Part shown: piece after piece, positions 1-12,000 of the stretch
Position numbering within the stretch: the stretch's first letter is position 1
How the letters are laid out: each line of letters begins with the position of its first letter
From: Candidatus Hadarchaeales archaeon
Lineage (GTDB): Archaea; Hadarchaeota; Hadarchaeia; Hadarchaeales; WYZ-LMO6
Direction: 5' to 3'
NCBI GenBank assembly: GCA_038736355.1
Contig: JAVYML010000001.1
Coordinates: 124,001-188,000, forward strand
Length of the DNA stretch: 64,000 bases
Program-made: the position numbers and the translations under genes
The notes under the pieces: generated by a model
What the model saw: only the letters and a program-made list of their open reading frames with translations
The model's database searches: none
What the model was told of the DNA's origin: nothing

Positions 1-3000
1 GTCGCGGTGGACCTCAAGCCTGTAGGTGACCCTGTCGCTTTCCCCGTCCTGGGAGGTGAACCAGCGGAAGGTGGGCCTTCCATCGGGCTCCTCCAGCAGG
101 GCCCCGTTCTCCGGATGGACGGGGATGGGTTCGGTGGGAGGCGTCACATCGTACCCGACCGTGAACTGCCAGACCTCCGACCAGGGTGAGTTCTCCCCTC
201 CCGCCTCAGCCCTGACCTTCCAGTAGTAGGTCCCGTTCTCCAGCTCGGTCACGAAGGTGTACTGGCTGGCCTGAACCACCTCCTCGAATGGGGACCCGAA
301 GTTCTCGTCCTCGTCCACCCATAGGCGGTAGACCTCCGCACCCTCCACATCCGACCAGTCGAGGGTGGGGGTGTTGTCATTCAGCCAGGCATCGTTCTCG
401 GGGGAGAGGAGGACGGGCGCACCCAGCGTGATCACCCTGCCCTGCCTGGAGTCCAGGAGGGACCAGCGGGCGGGTGCGGTGCTCCACCCCGTCCACTCCT
501 CCACCTTCCTCCATCCTCCCACCCCTTCCAGGAGGATCTGCCACCCCTCCAGCTCGCTCCAGCTCGCTCCAGCTCCGACCGAACAGGTCCAGGACTCGAT
601 TCCGCCCCACCCGGCGGCGGCCTGGAGTATCGCCAGCCAGTCTTCGACCTCCCTCCAGAGCACCGAGGTCGCACAGGTCGCAGTCCAGGAGTCAGCAGTA
701 GACCAGGAAGCGGAGGTCAGGATTCCCCCTGCCCATCCCTCCACCTCTTCCCACCCAGCTCTGGTCTCCAGGGCATTCATCCATTCCTCCACCGCCCACC
801 AGCTGGCCCCGGCCTGCACCGTTCCCGTCCAGGAATCGAGCCATGACCAGCTGGCGAGAGCGCTCACCGCTCCCGTCCAAGCCTCGACCTGCCGCCAGCC
901 GGAGGGAGCCTGGGCCGAGCAGGACCAGTCCTCCACCGGCTGCCAGGAGGCTTGGGCCTGGAGTTCCTCCGTCCAGACCTCCAGCTGGTGCCATCCCACC
1001 GGTGTCTCGAGTCCTCCCGTCCAGCCCTCGACCGGCTGCCAGGAGGCGGGAGCGGTGATCACCTCCGTCCAGGAGTCCGCCGGACACCATCCCGCGGGGG
1101 CGGAGAGGGTTTCTGTCAGGGAGGCGAGAGGCTGCCAGAAGGCGGGGGCGGAGAGGGTTTCTGTCAGGGCCTCCAGCAGGATCCAAGAGGCCGGACCCTG
1201 GAGCATTCCCGTCCAGGAATCCAGCTGGTGCCAGGAAACCCGTGTCTCGAGACCCGAACTCCAGCCCTCCAGGGACTGCCAGGAGACGGGCGCGGAGAGC
1301 GCACCCGTCCAACCCTCTACCGGTTGCCAGCTGGCCGCGGCCCCTATTGCTCCCGTCCAGGAGTCAACCCCCAACCACCAGGCCCGTGCCTCGACCGAGT
1401 CCGTCCAAGAGTCCAGGGAGGACCAGGCGACTGCGGTTTCAGACTCACAAGTCCAGGTCTCCAGATGGGACCACTCGGCCGGGGATGAGAAGATGCCCGT
1501 CCAGCTTTCCGCCTGCCACCATCCGGCAGGAGCTAAAGCCCTTCCCGAAAGGGAGTCGATGGGCTGCCAACCAGCCACCGAGGACGCCGTCCCACTCCAA
1601 GAGTCGAGGAGCTGCCAGAAGACCGGGGAGAAAAGCATGCCCGTCCAAGAGTCTGCCTGCCACCAAGAGGCTTGGGCCAGGATTCCCTCCCACCATGATT
1701 CGGCCTGCACCCAGGAGCTTGGGGCCAGGACCGCGCCCGACCAGCCTTCCACTGGCCGCCAAGTGGCGGGTGCCACGAGGCCACCTATCCAAGACTCTGC
1801 CGGCAACCAGCCAGCCATGGTCTCCACCGCGAGCATCCAGGACTCCAGCCCCTGCCACCAGACCGAGGAGAGGAGGGTCTCCATCCATCCCTCCACTGGC
1901 TGCCAGGTAGCGGGTGCGGAACTCTCCGCGCTCCACTCCTCCATCAGGTGCCAGGTGGCCGGGGCTGGAACGTCCCCCGATAGGGAGTCCAGCGACCTCC
2001 ATCCAGCCGGTGCGGGTAGCGTAACCGTCCAGCTCTCCACAACCGTCCACTCCACCGGGGCTCGAGCGCTGGTGACCCAACCCTCGACGGGCTGCCATCC
2101 CACAACCATACCCACCTCTCCGGTCCAGGAATCTGCGAGCCGCCAAGCCACCGCCGCGTGGAAGGTCCCGGACCACCCCTCCAGCTCCACCCATCCCGGG
2201 GAGACCAGGAACCACCTGGTGTCCGACCATCCCGAGCAGTTGCCTGCGTTGTCCCTGGACCTTATCCTCCAGTACCAGACTCCTTCCTCCAGCGGGAGGT
2301 GCCAGGAGTTCTCGGTGATCCAGCCGGAGGACTGGAGGCCCACCTGGAAGTCCTCGGTCTGGGCCACCTGGACCTCGTAGAGGACGGGGAGGGAGTTCTC
2401 CTGAACGCGGGACCAGGAGAACTCCACGACCTTGCCCACCGTGGCCCCGTTCTCGGGGGAGAGGTTCTCGGGCACCGCGGGAGGAACGGTGTCCACCCTG
2501 AAGGACCTCGGGGAGGAGAAGGAGCCCCAGTTGCCCGCATTGTCCCTGGCCGCCACCCTCCAGTAGTAGAGGTTGTCGGGTAGGTAGCTGCACCAGCTGT
2601 TCTCGGATAGCCAAACCTCCACCACCATTTCCCCCGGCAGGAAGTCCGGGGAGGTGGAGATCTGGAGCTTGTAGGTCAGGGGATAAGAGTTCTCGGGTGG
2701 CGGGAACCAGGAGAGCTGGGGAGTGCTGTCGTTCTCGTTAACCCCGTCGGGTGGTGAGGCTAGGACGGGAGGAACTGGCGGGAGGGTATCCACCCTGAAG
2801 GTCCAGACCTCGGACCAGGGGGAGTTCTCCCCTCCCCTGAACAACCTCACCCTCCAGTAGTAGAGGTTGTCCTGGAGTCCGTTCTCCAGCTCGTGGGAGG
2901 TGACCGTGAGGCCTCTCTTCCAGTAGATGATGGGCTCGGAGAAGGTGGGTTCGTTGTCCACCTGGAGCTCGAAGTTGTCGGCGGGCTGGAGGTTCTCCCA

Positions 3001-6000
3001 GCTCAGGGTGGGGGTGGTATCCCTGGTGTTGGTCCCGGAGGGCGGGGAGAGGAGGATGGGCGCCAGAAGCGGTGCGGAGAGGACGAAGGTCCAGGCCTCA
3101 AGCTGCGTCCAGAGAACCACGGCGGACCCGGTACCCATCCAGCCCTCCAGGAGTCCCCACCGCGCCGGGGAGGAGGGTGAAAGGGACCAGGTTTCGAGAG
3201 GCCTCCACAGTGCGGAGGCCGTGAGCATCACCGTCCAGGTTTCGGCCGCCCTCCAGAGGGCCCGGGCACTCACCGTCCCTACCCACGTCTCCACACACCA
3301 CCAGGAAGCGTACGTCTGGAGGGTCAACGTCCAGGCTTCAATTGTCCGCCAGCTTGCAGCGGTTAGGACACCTCCCGTGCGGGAATCCAGCTCCCTCCAG
3401 CCCGCGGAGGTTTGGACCCCTCCGGTCCAGCCTTCCATCTGGCACCAGGAGGCCCGGGCCTCAGCGACCAACGTCCACCTCTCCACCTCCTCCCAGAAAG
3501 AGGGCGCGGCGGTGGTAACGGTCCAGCTCTCCTGCACCGACCAGAAGGCCGGAGCCTGACTTCCGGCCATCCAGCCCTCCACCTGGGACCAAGAGGTCAA
3601 GGTCACCACGCATCCCTCCCAGACCTCTATCTCCCACCATTGGGCCTGTGCCTGCAGAACCCCGCTCCACCCTTCCAAAAGGGACCAAGTTGCGGAGGAC
3701 TGAACCTCCCCAGCCCAGCCCTCCACCTCCTCCCATCCGGCCCCCGCTCCGGTCAGGAGGGACCAGGACTCCATCATGAACCAGGACGCCACGGTCTCCA
3801 GCGCTCCCGCGAGGGTATCCAGGGGCTGCCAGGATCCCAAGGCCTGAAGCGCCACGGTAAGGGTATCCAGGACCCACCAGCCGGCAGGCGAGTGCGCACT
3901 GTCCTCCCAGGTCTCAACCGCCACCCAGGAGGCTGGGGACGGGAAGACACACATCCAGGTCTCGAGCGCCACCCAGGAGGCGGGTGACTGGACCGTCCAC
4001 CACCATCCCTCCAGAGCTGACCAGCCAGCGAGCGTGCTCACTCCTTCCTCCCATCCCTCCAGAGCTGACCAGAGGACGGAGGTCCGGAGTTCCGTAACCC
4101 AGGCCTCCATCAGCTCCCATCCCGCCACCGCCTCCAGAGTGGTGCTCCAGCCTTCGGTCGCCCTCCAGAGAGCCCGTGCCTCCACCGTGCCCGACCAGGA
4201 ATCCGCAGCGCTCCAACCCGCCGGGGACTGGAGGGTGCAGACCCAGACTTCGGCGGGTGACCAGGAAGCCGGGCCCCCGACGACCGCCGCGAGGGATTCC
4301 AGGGACTCCCACCGCGCCGCGGTCCGCACCTCCTCCGCCCAGCCATCCAGGGCCTGCCATCCCGCGGAGGTCCTTGCTTCTCCTGACCACTCCTCCAGAG
4401 ACCACCAACCCACCGGAACCAAGACCGAAGCCGATACCGAATCCAGGATCCGCCACTCGACCCGGGGAACCAGGGAGCAGGCCCACTCCTCCACTCCCCG
4501 CCACTCGGCCACGGAGCCCAAGCCCACACCCCATCCTTCCAGGGGCGACCAGACCGCTGGAGAACCTGCCAGGCCTGCCCAGGTCTCCACCACCCTCCAC
4601 TCCGCTGTTGCTCCGATCGAAGAGACCCAGAGATCCACCTCCCGCCAGACAGGGGCGGAGGTTCCACCCACCAGCCAGGAGTCGAGCCACCGCCATTCCA
4701 CGAGCGTGCCCATCTCCCCCGAGAACTCCTCCAGCACAAACCATCCCACCACCATCCCCACACCTTCCGTCCACTGCTCCAGCTCTCTCCACCAGGCCGA
4801 AGCCTGGAACTCGGACATCCGGGAATCAAGCGTTATCCAGCCCGAGGGGAGGGTGGAGGCTCCCACCTCCCAGCCCTCCAGCTCCCTCCACACCGCCACC
4901 ACGTTGACCGTCCTGGTCTCCGAGACGTTCTCACCCGCGGCGTTCACGGCCCATACCCTCCAGTAGTAGGTCCCGTAGTCCTGGAAGACCGTGGAGTACC
5001 AGTTGTCGTCCGGGGGCGACCTCCAGACGTTCTCCACCGGGGAAGAGAAGTCGGAGTCGTTGTCTATCTCTATGCGGTGGTTATCAGCGGTGGAACCCCT
5101 GATCCAGGTGAAGGTGACCTCCAGGGGGACGTTCTCACCTTCCGCCGGGGAGAGGAGGGAGGGGGCCCCGGGCGGTCCCGTCACGACCGTGAAGGTCCTG
5201 ACCACGGAGCAGTTCTCCCCGAAGGCGTTGAGGGCCCAGACCCTCCAGTAGTAGATGGCAGGAGTGTAGCCGGGCGAGGGCTTGGTCCAGCTCCTGGTGG
5301 TGGCGGGGAAGACCAGGTTGTCCAGGGGAGAGGAGAAGTCTTCGTCGTTGTCCACCTCGAGCCTGAAGTTCTCCAGCGGGCTGGTGTTGTCCCACTGGAA
5401 GGTGGGGGTGGGAGTGGTGAAGGCGTTGTTCTCCGGGAGGAGGAGGGCGGGCGAGGAGGGCATGCACCCCAGCTTCTCTTCCCATCCCTCCACCACCCTC
5501 CACCCGGCGGTGGAGCCTAGCACAGCCAGCTTGTCTTCTAGGGAGTACCAGCCAGAGGGGGCCCAAAGGATCGCTTCCCAAACTTCCTGGACCCGCCAGA
5601 GAACCTGGGCCTGTGCGGTTTCAGTCCAGGCTTCAACCTCCCTCCAGAGGACCAGAACCTGTACAGTCGCCCAGTAGCTGTCGATTTCCCGCCAGCTTGC
5701 CGAGGTCCCGAGAAGGGTGGTGAAGGTCTCGACCACCCACCACCAGGCCGTGGCCACGATTTGCTCGGTCCAAGAGTCGAGCGGACACCATTCGACCTGG
5801 ACCCGAACCGCCCAGGTCCAGGAGTCCACCCACGACCACTGAACGGAAACCGTGACCTCAACCGTGAAAACATCGAGGGCAAGCCACTGGGCTGGCCCTC
5901 CTATTTCCCCTGCAAGGGAATCAAGGAACAGCCAGAGGGCCTGAGTCTCGAGCATTCCCATCCAAGTCTCGAGGTACTGCCAGCCCGCCTGTGCCTGCAC

Positions 6001-9000
6001 ACTTCCCGCCCAAGTCTCAATCAACCGCCAAGAAGCGGGGGTCTGGAGGGTATCCGCCCAATCCTCGAGGATCCACCATGAGGCGCGTGCGAGGACCACA
6101 CAGGTCCAAGATTCCAATTCCATCCATTCAGCCTGTGTTTGAACCGCTCCCATCCAGGAATCCAGCCTAGTCCAAGCCACGGGCGGAGAAACCTCTACCG
6201 TCCAGGCCTCAAGCTTCTGCCAGGAGGCCTGTGTAGAGACCGCACACATCCAGGAATCCGTGGGCTGCCAGGAGGCCTGCGCCCGAGCACTCACCGTCCA
6301 ACTTTCGACGGTCCTCCAGAGTGCTACAGTTCCCGCGCCCCCAGTGCAAGTGTCCAACTCCTCCCAAGCCCCCGCGGTCCAAGCACTTCCATCCCAGCTC
6401 TCAACCGCCCTCCACCCGGCCGTGGTAAGGGCCTCTCCCGTCCAAGTATCCACCGCCGACCAAACGGCCGTGGTCTGGAGTTCCCCCATCCAGCCTTCCA
6501 ACTCACGCCAGACACTAACCACGGTGAAGTACCAGACATTCTCCGAGACGTTCTCCCCTGCGGAGTTCACGGCCCAGACCCTCCAGTAGTAGGTCCCGGG
6601 TGCGTATCCTCCAGCCTTCACCCAGCTGTTCTCCCCCACCACCCAAACGTTGTCCACGCAGCCGTTGGTCCAGTCCTCGTCGTTGTCCACCTCGATCCTG
6701 TGGTTCTCGGCGTTCGCCCCGTTCTCCCACTCGAAGGTCACATCTTCGTAGGCGGGAAAGATCGAGTTGTTCTCGGGCCTGCATAGCCTGGGACTCCCCG
6801 GAAGAAGCTGGGTCTGGATGCTCTCCGTCCAACTCTCCAGGAACAGCCAAACCGCCACAGTCTGGACGGCCTCACTCCAGCCTTCCACGATCTGCCAAGA
6901 ACCGGCGGCGCGAACCACGATGGTCCAGCTCTCAGCCATTACCCACAGAGTGGTCGGCTGGATGTTCTCCACCCAGCCCTCGAGGATTTGCCAGGAAGCT
7001 GTGGTTCCTACCCCTCCAGCACAGGAGTCCAACTCTCTCCAGCTCACGAAGGTCAGGATCTCGCCTGTAAACGTTTCAAGGGACCTCCAGGCACCCAGGG
7101 ACTGCACCGTGCTTGTCCAAGCTTCCAGGTGCTGCCAGCTCACCGGGGAACCAACGCTGTCAACCCAGCCCTCGACCATGTACCACGCAACTGCGATTTG
7201 GAGGCTTCCTGCCCAAGTGTCAAGAACCTGCCAGAAAGCTCCTGTCAGGATTCCCTGCATCCAGGCATCGAGAGGCTGCCAGGCGACCCTCCCTTCCACC
7301 GTCCAAGTCCAAACTTCAAGTGGCTGCCAGCTCACCCCACCCTCCGTGACCACGCTCCACGCGTCGACTGGCTGCCAAGAGGCCCGGGTCTGGAGCTCCG
7401 TCGTCCAGGCATCGAGAGTTTGCCAGGAGATTGCGGTCCAAACCACTCCGGACCAGCTTTCCAGGGCCCGCCAGCCTGCCTGAGCCAGCAGCTCCACCGA
7501 CCAGTTTTCCAGTGCCCGCCAGTGGGCTGGAGCCGAAACCTTCCCCGTCCACTCCTCCACAGGAAGCCAGGAAGAAGGCGCTCCAACGGTGGAGGCCCAG
7601 CTCTCCTGCATCTGCCATGCCGCCGTGGTTCCCAGAACCTCGGTCCACTGCTCGAGACTCGCCCAGCTCCCTCTACCCTCCACCCTCACAGCCCATTCCT
7701 CGATCGACCGCCATGAGGCTTGGAAGTGGAGCGCGCTTTCCCAGACCTCGAGGGTCCACCAGCTTACTGACACGGACATGGCACCCATCCACTCGTCCGC
7801 CGTCCACCAGTTCACAGGCGCACGCAGGGTCTCGGACCAAACCTCCATCGTCTGCCAACCGACCTGTACCACACCTGCGCCTGTCCACGTCTCGAGCGAC
7901 CTCCAGCTGGCCCCTCCCTCCAAGACCTCCGTCCAGGTCTCAAGCTCCGCCCAGGAAATTTTGGTTGGAAGGACGCAGGACCATGAGTCAAGGAAGGACC
8001 AACCCACTACTGGGGAAGAAACCCCCCCGAGCCAGGATTCCAGCCAGAACCAGTCAGAGGGGGAGGTGGAGAGGTTCTCCGTCCAGGAGTCCAGGACTCT
8101 CCAGGTACAGATCCTGAGGACCCTCGAAGGGGAGGAATTCTCGTTCCCCGCGTAGTCGACGGCGCCCACCCTCCAGGTGTGCTCCCCGAGCGAGAAGGTG
8201 TGGGAATAGGAGGTGACGGTGTTGTCCACCTCCCCCACGAGCCCTTCGTCCACGTAGATTCGATAGTTGTCCACGCCCGTCAGAGCATCCGTCGAAGGGT
8301 TCCATTTGAGCTCCACCTGAGCCTCGGAGAGGTCCAGGTAAGTGTTGTTCTCCGGGGACACGAGAGGGGGGGCGGTGGGTGGATGGGTATCCACCGTGAA
8401 CTTCCAGACGTTGTCCGACCAGTTCTCATAGCCTGCGCCCGTGGCCGCAACCTTCCAGTAGTAGACGTTGTCAGGGAGCTGGTTCTCTATCTCCAGAGAG
8501 GTCAGGGCCGGTGGGATGTTCGAGTTATCGTAGATGTTCTCCGAAAAATTGGAATAGGGGCTGATCACCAGCCTGTAACCGGTGTGGTTGTCGGATGCCG
8601 TCCAGGCAAAGGTTGGGGTGTTGTCGTTGAGGTTTTCGTTGTTTTTTGGAGAAACCAGCTGGGGGCGCCCTGGACCGTAGACCACCACCCTGCAGAAGTC
8701 CACCATGAGGCTCGTCTGGATGGAGTCGTTGTCCCTCTGGATGTATCTCGCATAGACGTTCCCGCCGGAGAGGTAGCTGGTTCCAGTAAGGTTGTAGCTG
8801 AAGAAAAGGGGGCTCCCGGCACTCCCCCCCACCTGCAGGTTCCCCAGGTTGTCCCACTGGCCCGTCGAGAAGTTGTAGAGGTAAAGCGAGATGGGTTCAG
8901 AGTCCCCCGCCGTGTAGTACTTTATTTCTAGGATGTGGCCCGTGCCGCTGGGTATGCCCGTTATGTCGTGCCGGACATCCACACGATAGGCCTTGGGGAT

Positions 9001-12000
9001 TTCCCTCCACTCCGCGAAGAGCCTGTGGACGTGGGCCGTGCTTCCGGCTCCCTCCTGATAGAGAACTATTCCCTCCCCTGGCAGGAGGAGGAGCGGTCCC
9101 GTGATCTCGAACGTGAGCAGCCGAACGCCCGTTATCTGTGGGGTCAGAGCAGCGCCTGTGGCTCCCGGGGAGGTGACCGAAACCAGCCTGCTCGTCGCTT
9201 CGCCCACAGGAGTGACCGTGGCATTACCATACCTGGCCACCAGAGCGGGAGCGGGTGCATCCGTGTGTTTCCTTGGAACGTAGTCGGGGGGAATAGAGGT
9301 CGCACCCGTGGCTGACGATATCCTCTGCACCGTTATCGGAACATAAGTGGCTGTGGTAGTGGCAACCACCATCACCATCATCTTCTTGATTACCGCAACA
9401 TTGTTGGAATCCGCTGGATTGAAGAAGGAGGCGAAGTTGTCACCTGCGGTGGCGGTACCAGTCACCGGGCCTATGGAGAGCACGTAGTCCCTCTCGGCGG
9501 AGGGAGCGGTGGTCGTTTCCCCCCACTCCACCAGGAGTATCACCCTATGGTTTGCGTTTCCCGTCCCGGACTCCTGGTAGAAGGCTATTCCTTCCCCGGG
9601 TTTCAGGACGAGGGGCTCATTGGGCACGAACACGAGGCTCTGCCACCCGTGCTGCTGTCCCACCGCCCCCTCCGACGTTATTCCCAGAATCCGGCTTTCC
9701 GTGGCGCCCGCAAAAGTGACCGTAGGGCCTGTGCGTCTGATGTCCATCGCGGTGTCCGGGGATCCCGTGTGCTTCTTGGGGACGTTCGCGGCGGCTATCT
9801 GAGTCCCACCGCTGGCTGCCGTGATTCTCCTAACACTCATCGGGATGTAGGTCGCTGCCCCTGCCGCCGAGACCCTCGCCTCAATCCTCTTGACAATCGC
9901 GTACTTCCCAGACCCAGCGGGATTGAGGATTGAAGCGTAGATATAGGGCATGGTGGTTGAGCCATTTATGGGCCCTATCGAAAGGAGGTATTCTCCTTTC
10001 GGGGAGGGTGCGGTGGACACCTCGGCCCACTCTATGTATGCCGAGAAGTGGTGGTCGATATCTCCCGCCGCTTCGGAGTAGAACGCTATCCCCTCTCCTG
10101 GCTGAAGAATCAGCTTTTCATCGTCCCCACCAAATACTATCTCCCTGTTGACGTACTGTCCTGCCGCACCAGGGGTAACCACGCTCAACAGCCTGGAGTC
10201 GGCCGTGCCGCTCCAGGTGAAGCCTGGGACGGTTCCGAGGGTATGCCTGATGTCCATGGCGGTGTCCGGGGATCCCGTGTGCTTCTTGGGGACGTTCGCG
10301 GCGGCTATGGCGGTCCCCGCCGTGGGGGCGCCCGTGAACCTGCGCACCGTGAAGGGGATGTACAGTGCTGCGGCGTCGGCGATAATCCTCACCCCAATCC
10401 TCTTCACAACTGCGGTTCTGCCAGAGCCGGATGGATTGTAGAACGAGTAATAGACATAGTTGGCTCCCGGCGCGGTGGTCAGCTCAACCCTGGGAAAGGC
10501 CAGCAGGTACTCTCCCTGGGAAGAGGGAGTGGAAGTTTTCTCGTCCCACTCAACGGTCGCCAGGATGAGGTGGTTGGAATCGCTCGCGGCCTCGTTGTAC
10601 AACGCAACGCCCTCGCCGGGTTGCAGGATTATGGGTTCGTTCGGCTCAAAGATGAGTTCCTTCTTGGCATACTGGTGGTCTGCGGCCCCTGGCGAAATCA
10701 CGAGCATCAGCCTGGAGTCGGCCGTGCCGCTCCAGGTGAAACCGGGGGCGGTCCCCAGGTTGTACCTGAGGTCCATCGCGGTGTCCGTGGACCCCGTGTG
10801 CTTCTTGGGGACGTTCGCGGCGGCTATGGCGGTCCCCGCCGTGGGGGCGCCCGTGAACCTCCTGAGGGCAAAGTTTGAGGTGTATACTGCGGCACCATCG
10901 CAGTCTATGCTTATCCTGACCCTCCTGATGATGGCGGTCCTGCCCGAAGTCGAAGGATTGTAGAAGGAGTAGTGAACGTAGCCGGCGGCCCAGTTTGTCC
11001 CACTCCTCCTCGGGAAGGTCAGGATGTAGCCACCCAGAGGTGTCGGCGCGGTGGGAACCTCCTTCCATTCGACCAGGAGGTAGATCCTGTGGTTGGTATT
11101 ACCCGCCGCCTCCTGGTACAGGGCTATTCCCTCGCCTTCCCGCAGAACCAGGTTTTCCTGTTGAAACACCACTTCCTGGTGACCCTGATGGGTTCCGGCG
11201 GTAGCAGGCGAGACCACCGACATCAGCCTCGAGTCGGCCGTTCCGGCCCAAGTCACGCTGATGCCGGGACCGTACCGTATACTCATCGCCGTGTCGGGTG
11301 CTCTGGAATCCTTCTTGGGAACGCTCGAGGCCTGGATGACCGTACCTCCGCCGGTAACGTTTGTGATTCTCCTCAGGGTAAAATCCACCCTGCTGGCGGT
11401 CCCCACGGCGTTGACCATTATCACGATCCTCCCGATCACCGCGGTTCTGCCGGAGCCAACGGGGTTGAAGAAGGAGGCGAACACATCATTCGCCGTGGCG
11501 GTTCCTGACACCGGACCGATAGTGAGCAGGTAGGAGTTCTCCACCCCAGGTGTTCCGCTATCGCTCTCGTAGAGGTTTTCATAGACGCCATCATCGCTCT
11601 GGGCCCCTGAAAGCCCGCTCGTCCCACCCTCATAAATCGTCTCTCCCTTCACGTAGACGATAGCGTAGACGGAGAAGCCCGAACTCCTGGCCCTGAAATG
11701 TAATGAGGCTCCATCCTCACCCTCCTTCCAAGTGGAAAGCTCCTCCCATCCCCTCTCGCCGTAGTGCCAGAGCGCCAGCCTGCCAGACCCTCTTCCCTCC
11801 AGCCAGCTCTTCGGGACGGAGAACCCTATCCAAGCCTCTTCAAGGAGTTCTCTCTGCAGGGAAGTGGAGAGATCGAGGTATGAGTAGACTTGAACCTTCC
11901 CCACGTAGACCGCCTCTTCTCCCGAGCCCACAAGGTTGGCGGGGGGCACACCCTGCGGGAGGGAATCGAGGGCTTCCGCCGTTACCTCGAAATCCCTCGC

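Noticed and set aside
365-2380. Open plus-strand frame of 671 codons, and other long plus-strand frames to 8155
   Set aside because: They are antisense to the in-phase 48-bp Trp repeats. The periodic codons remove stops from the opposite strand, and the translations are low-complexity Ser/Gln-rich with no domain.
418-8103. CRISPR array
   Set aside because: The 48-bp periodicity is continuous in-frame coding repeat with diverged units and no spacer/repeat alternation.
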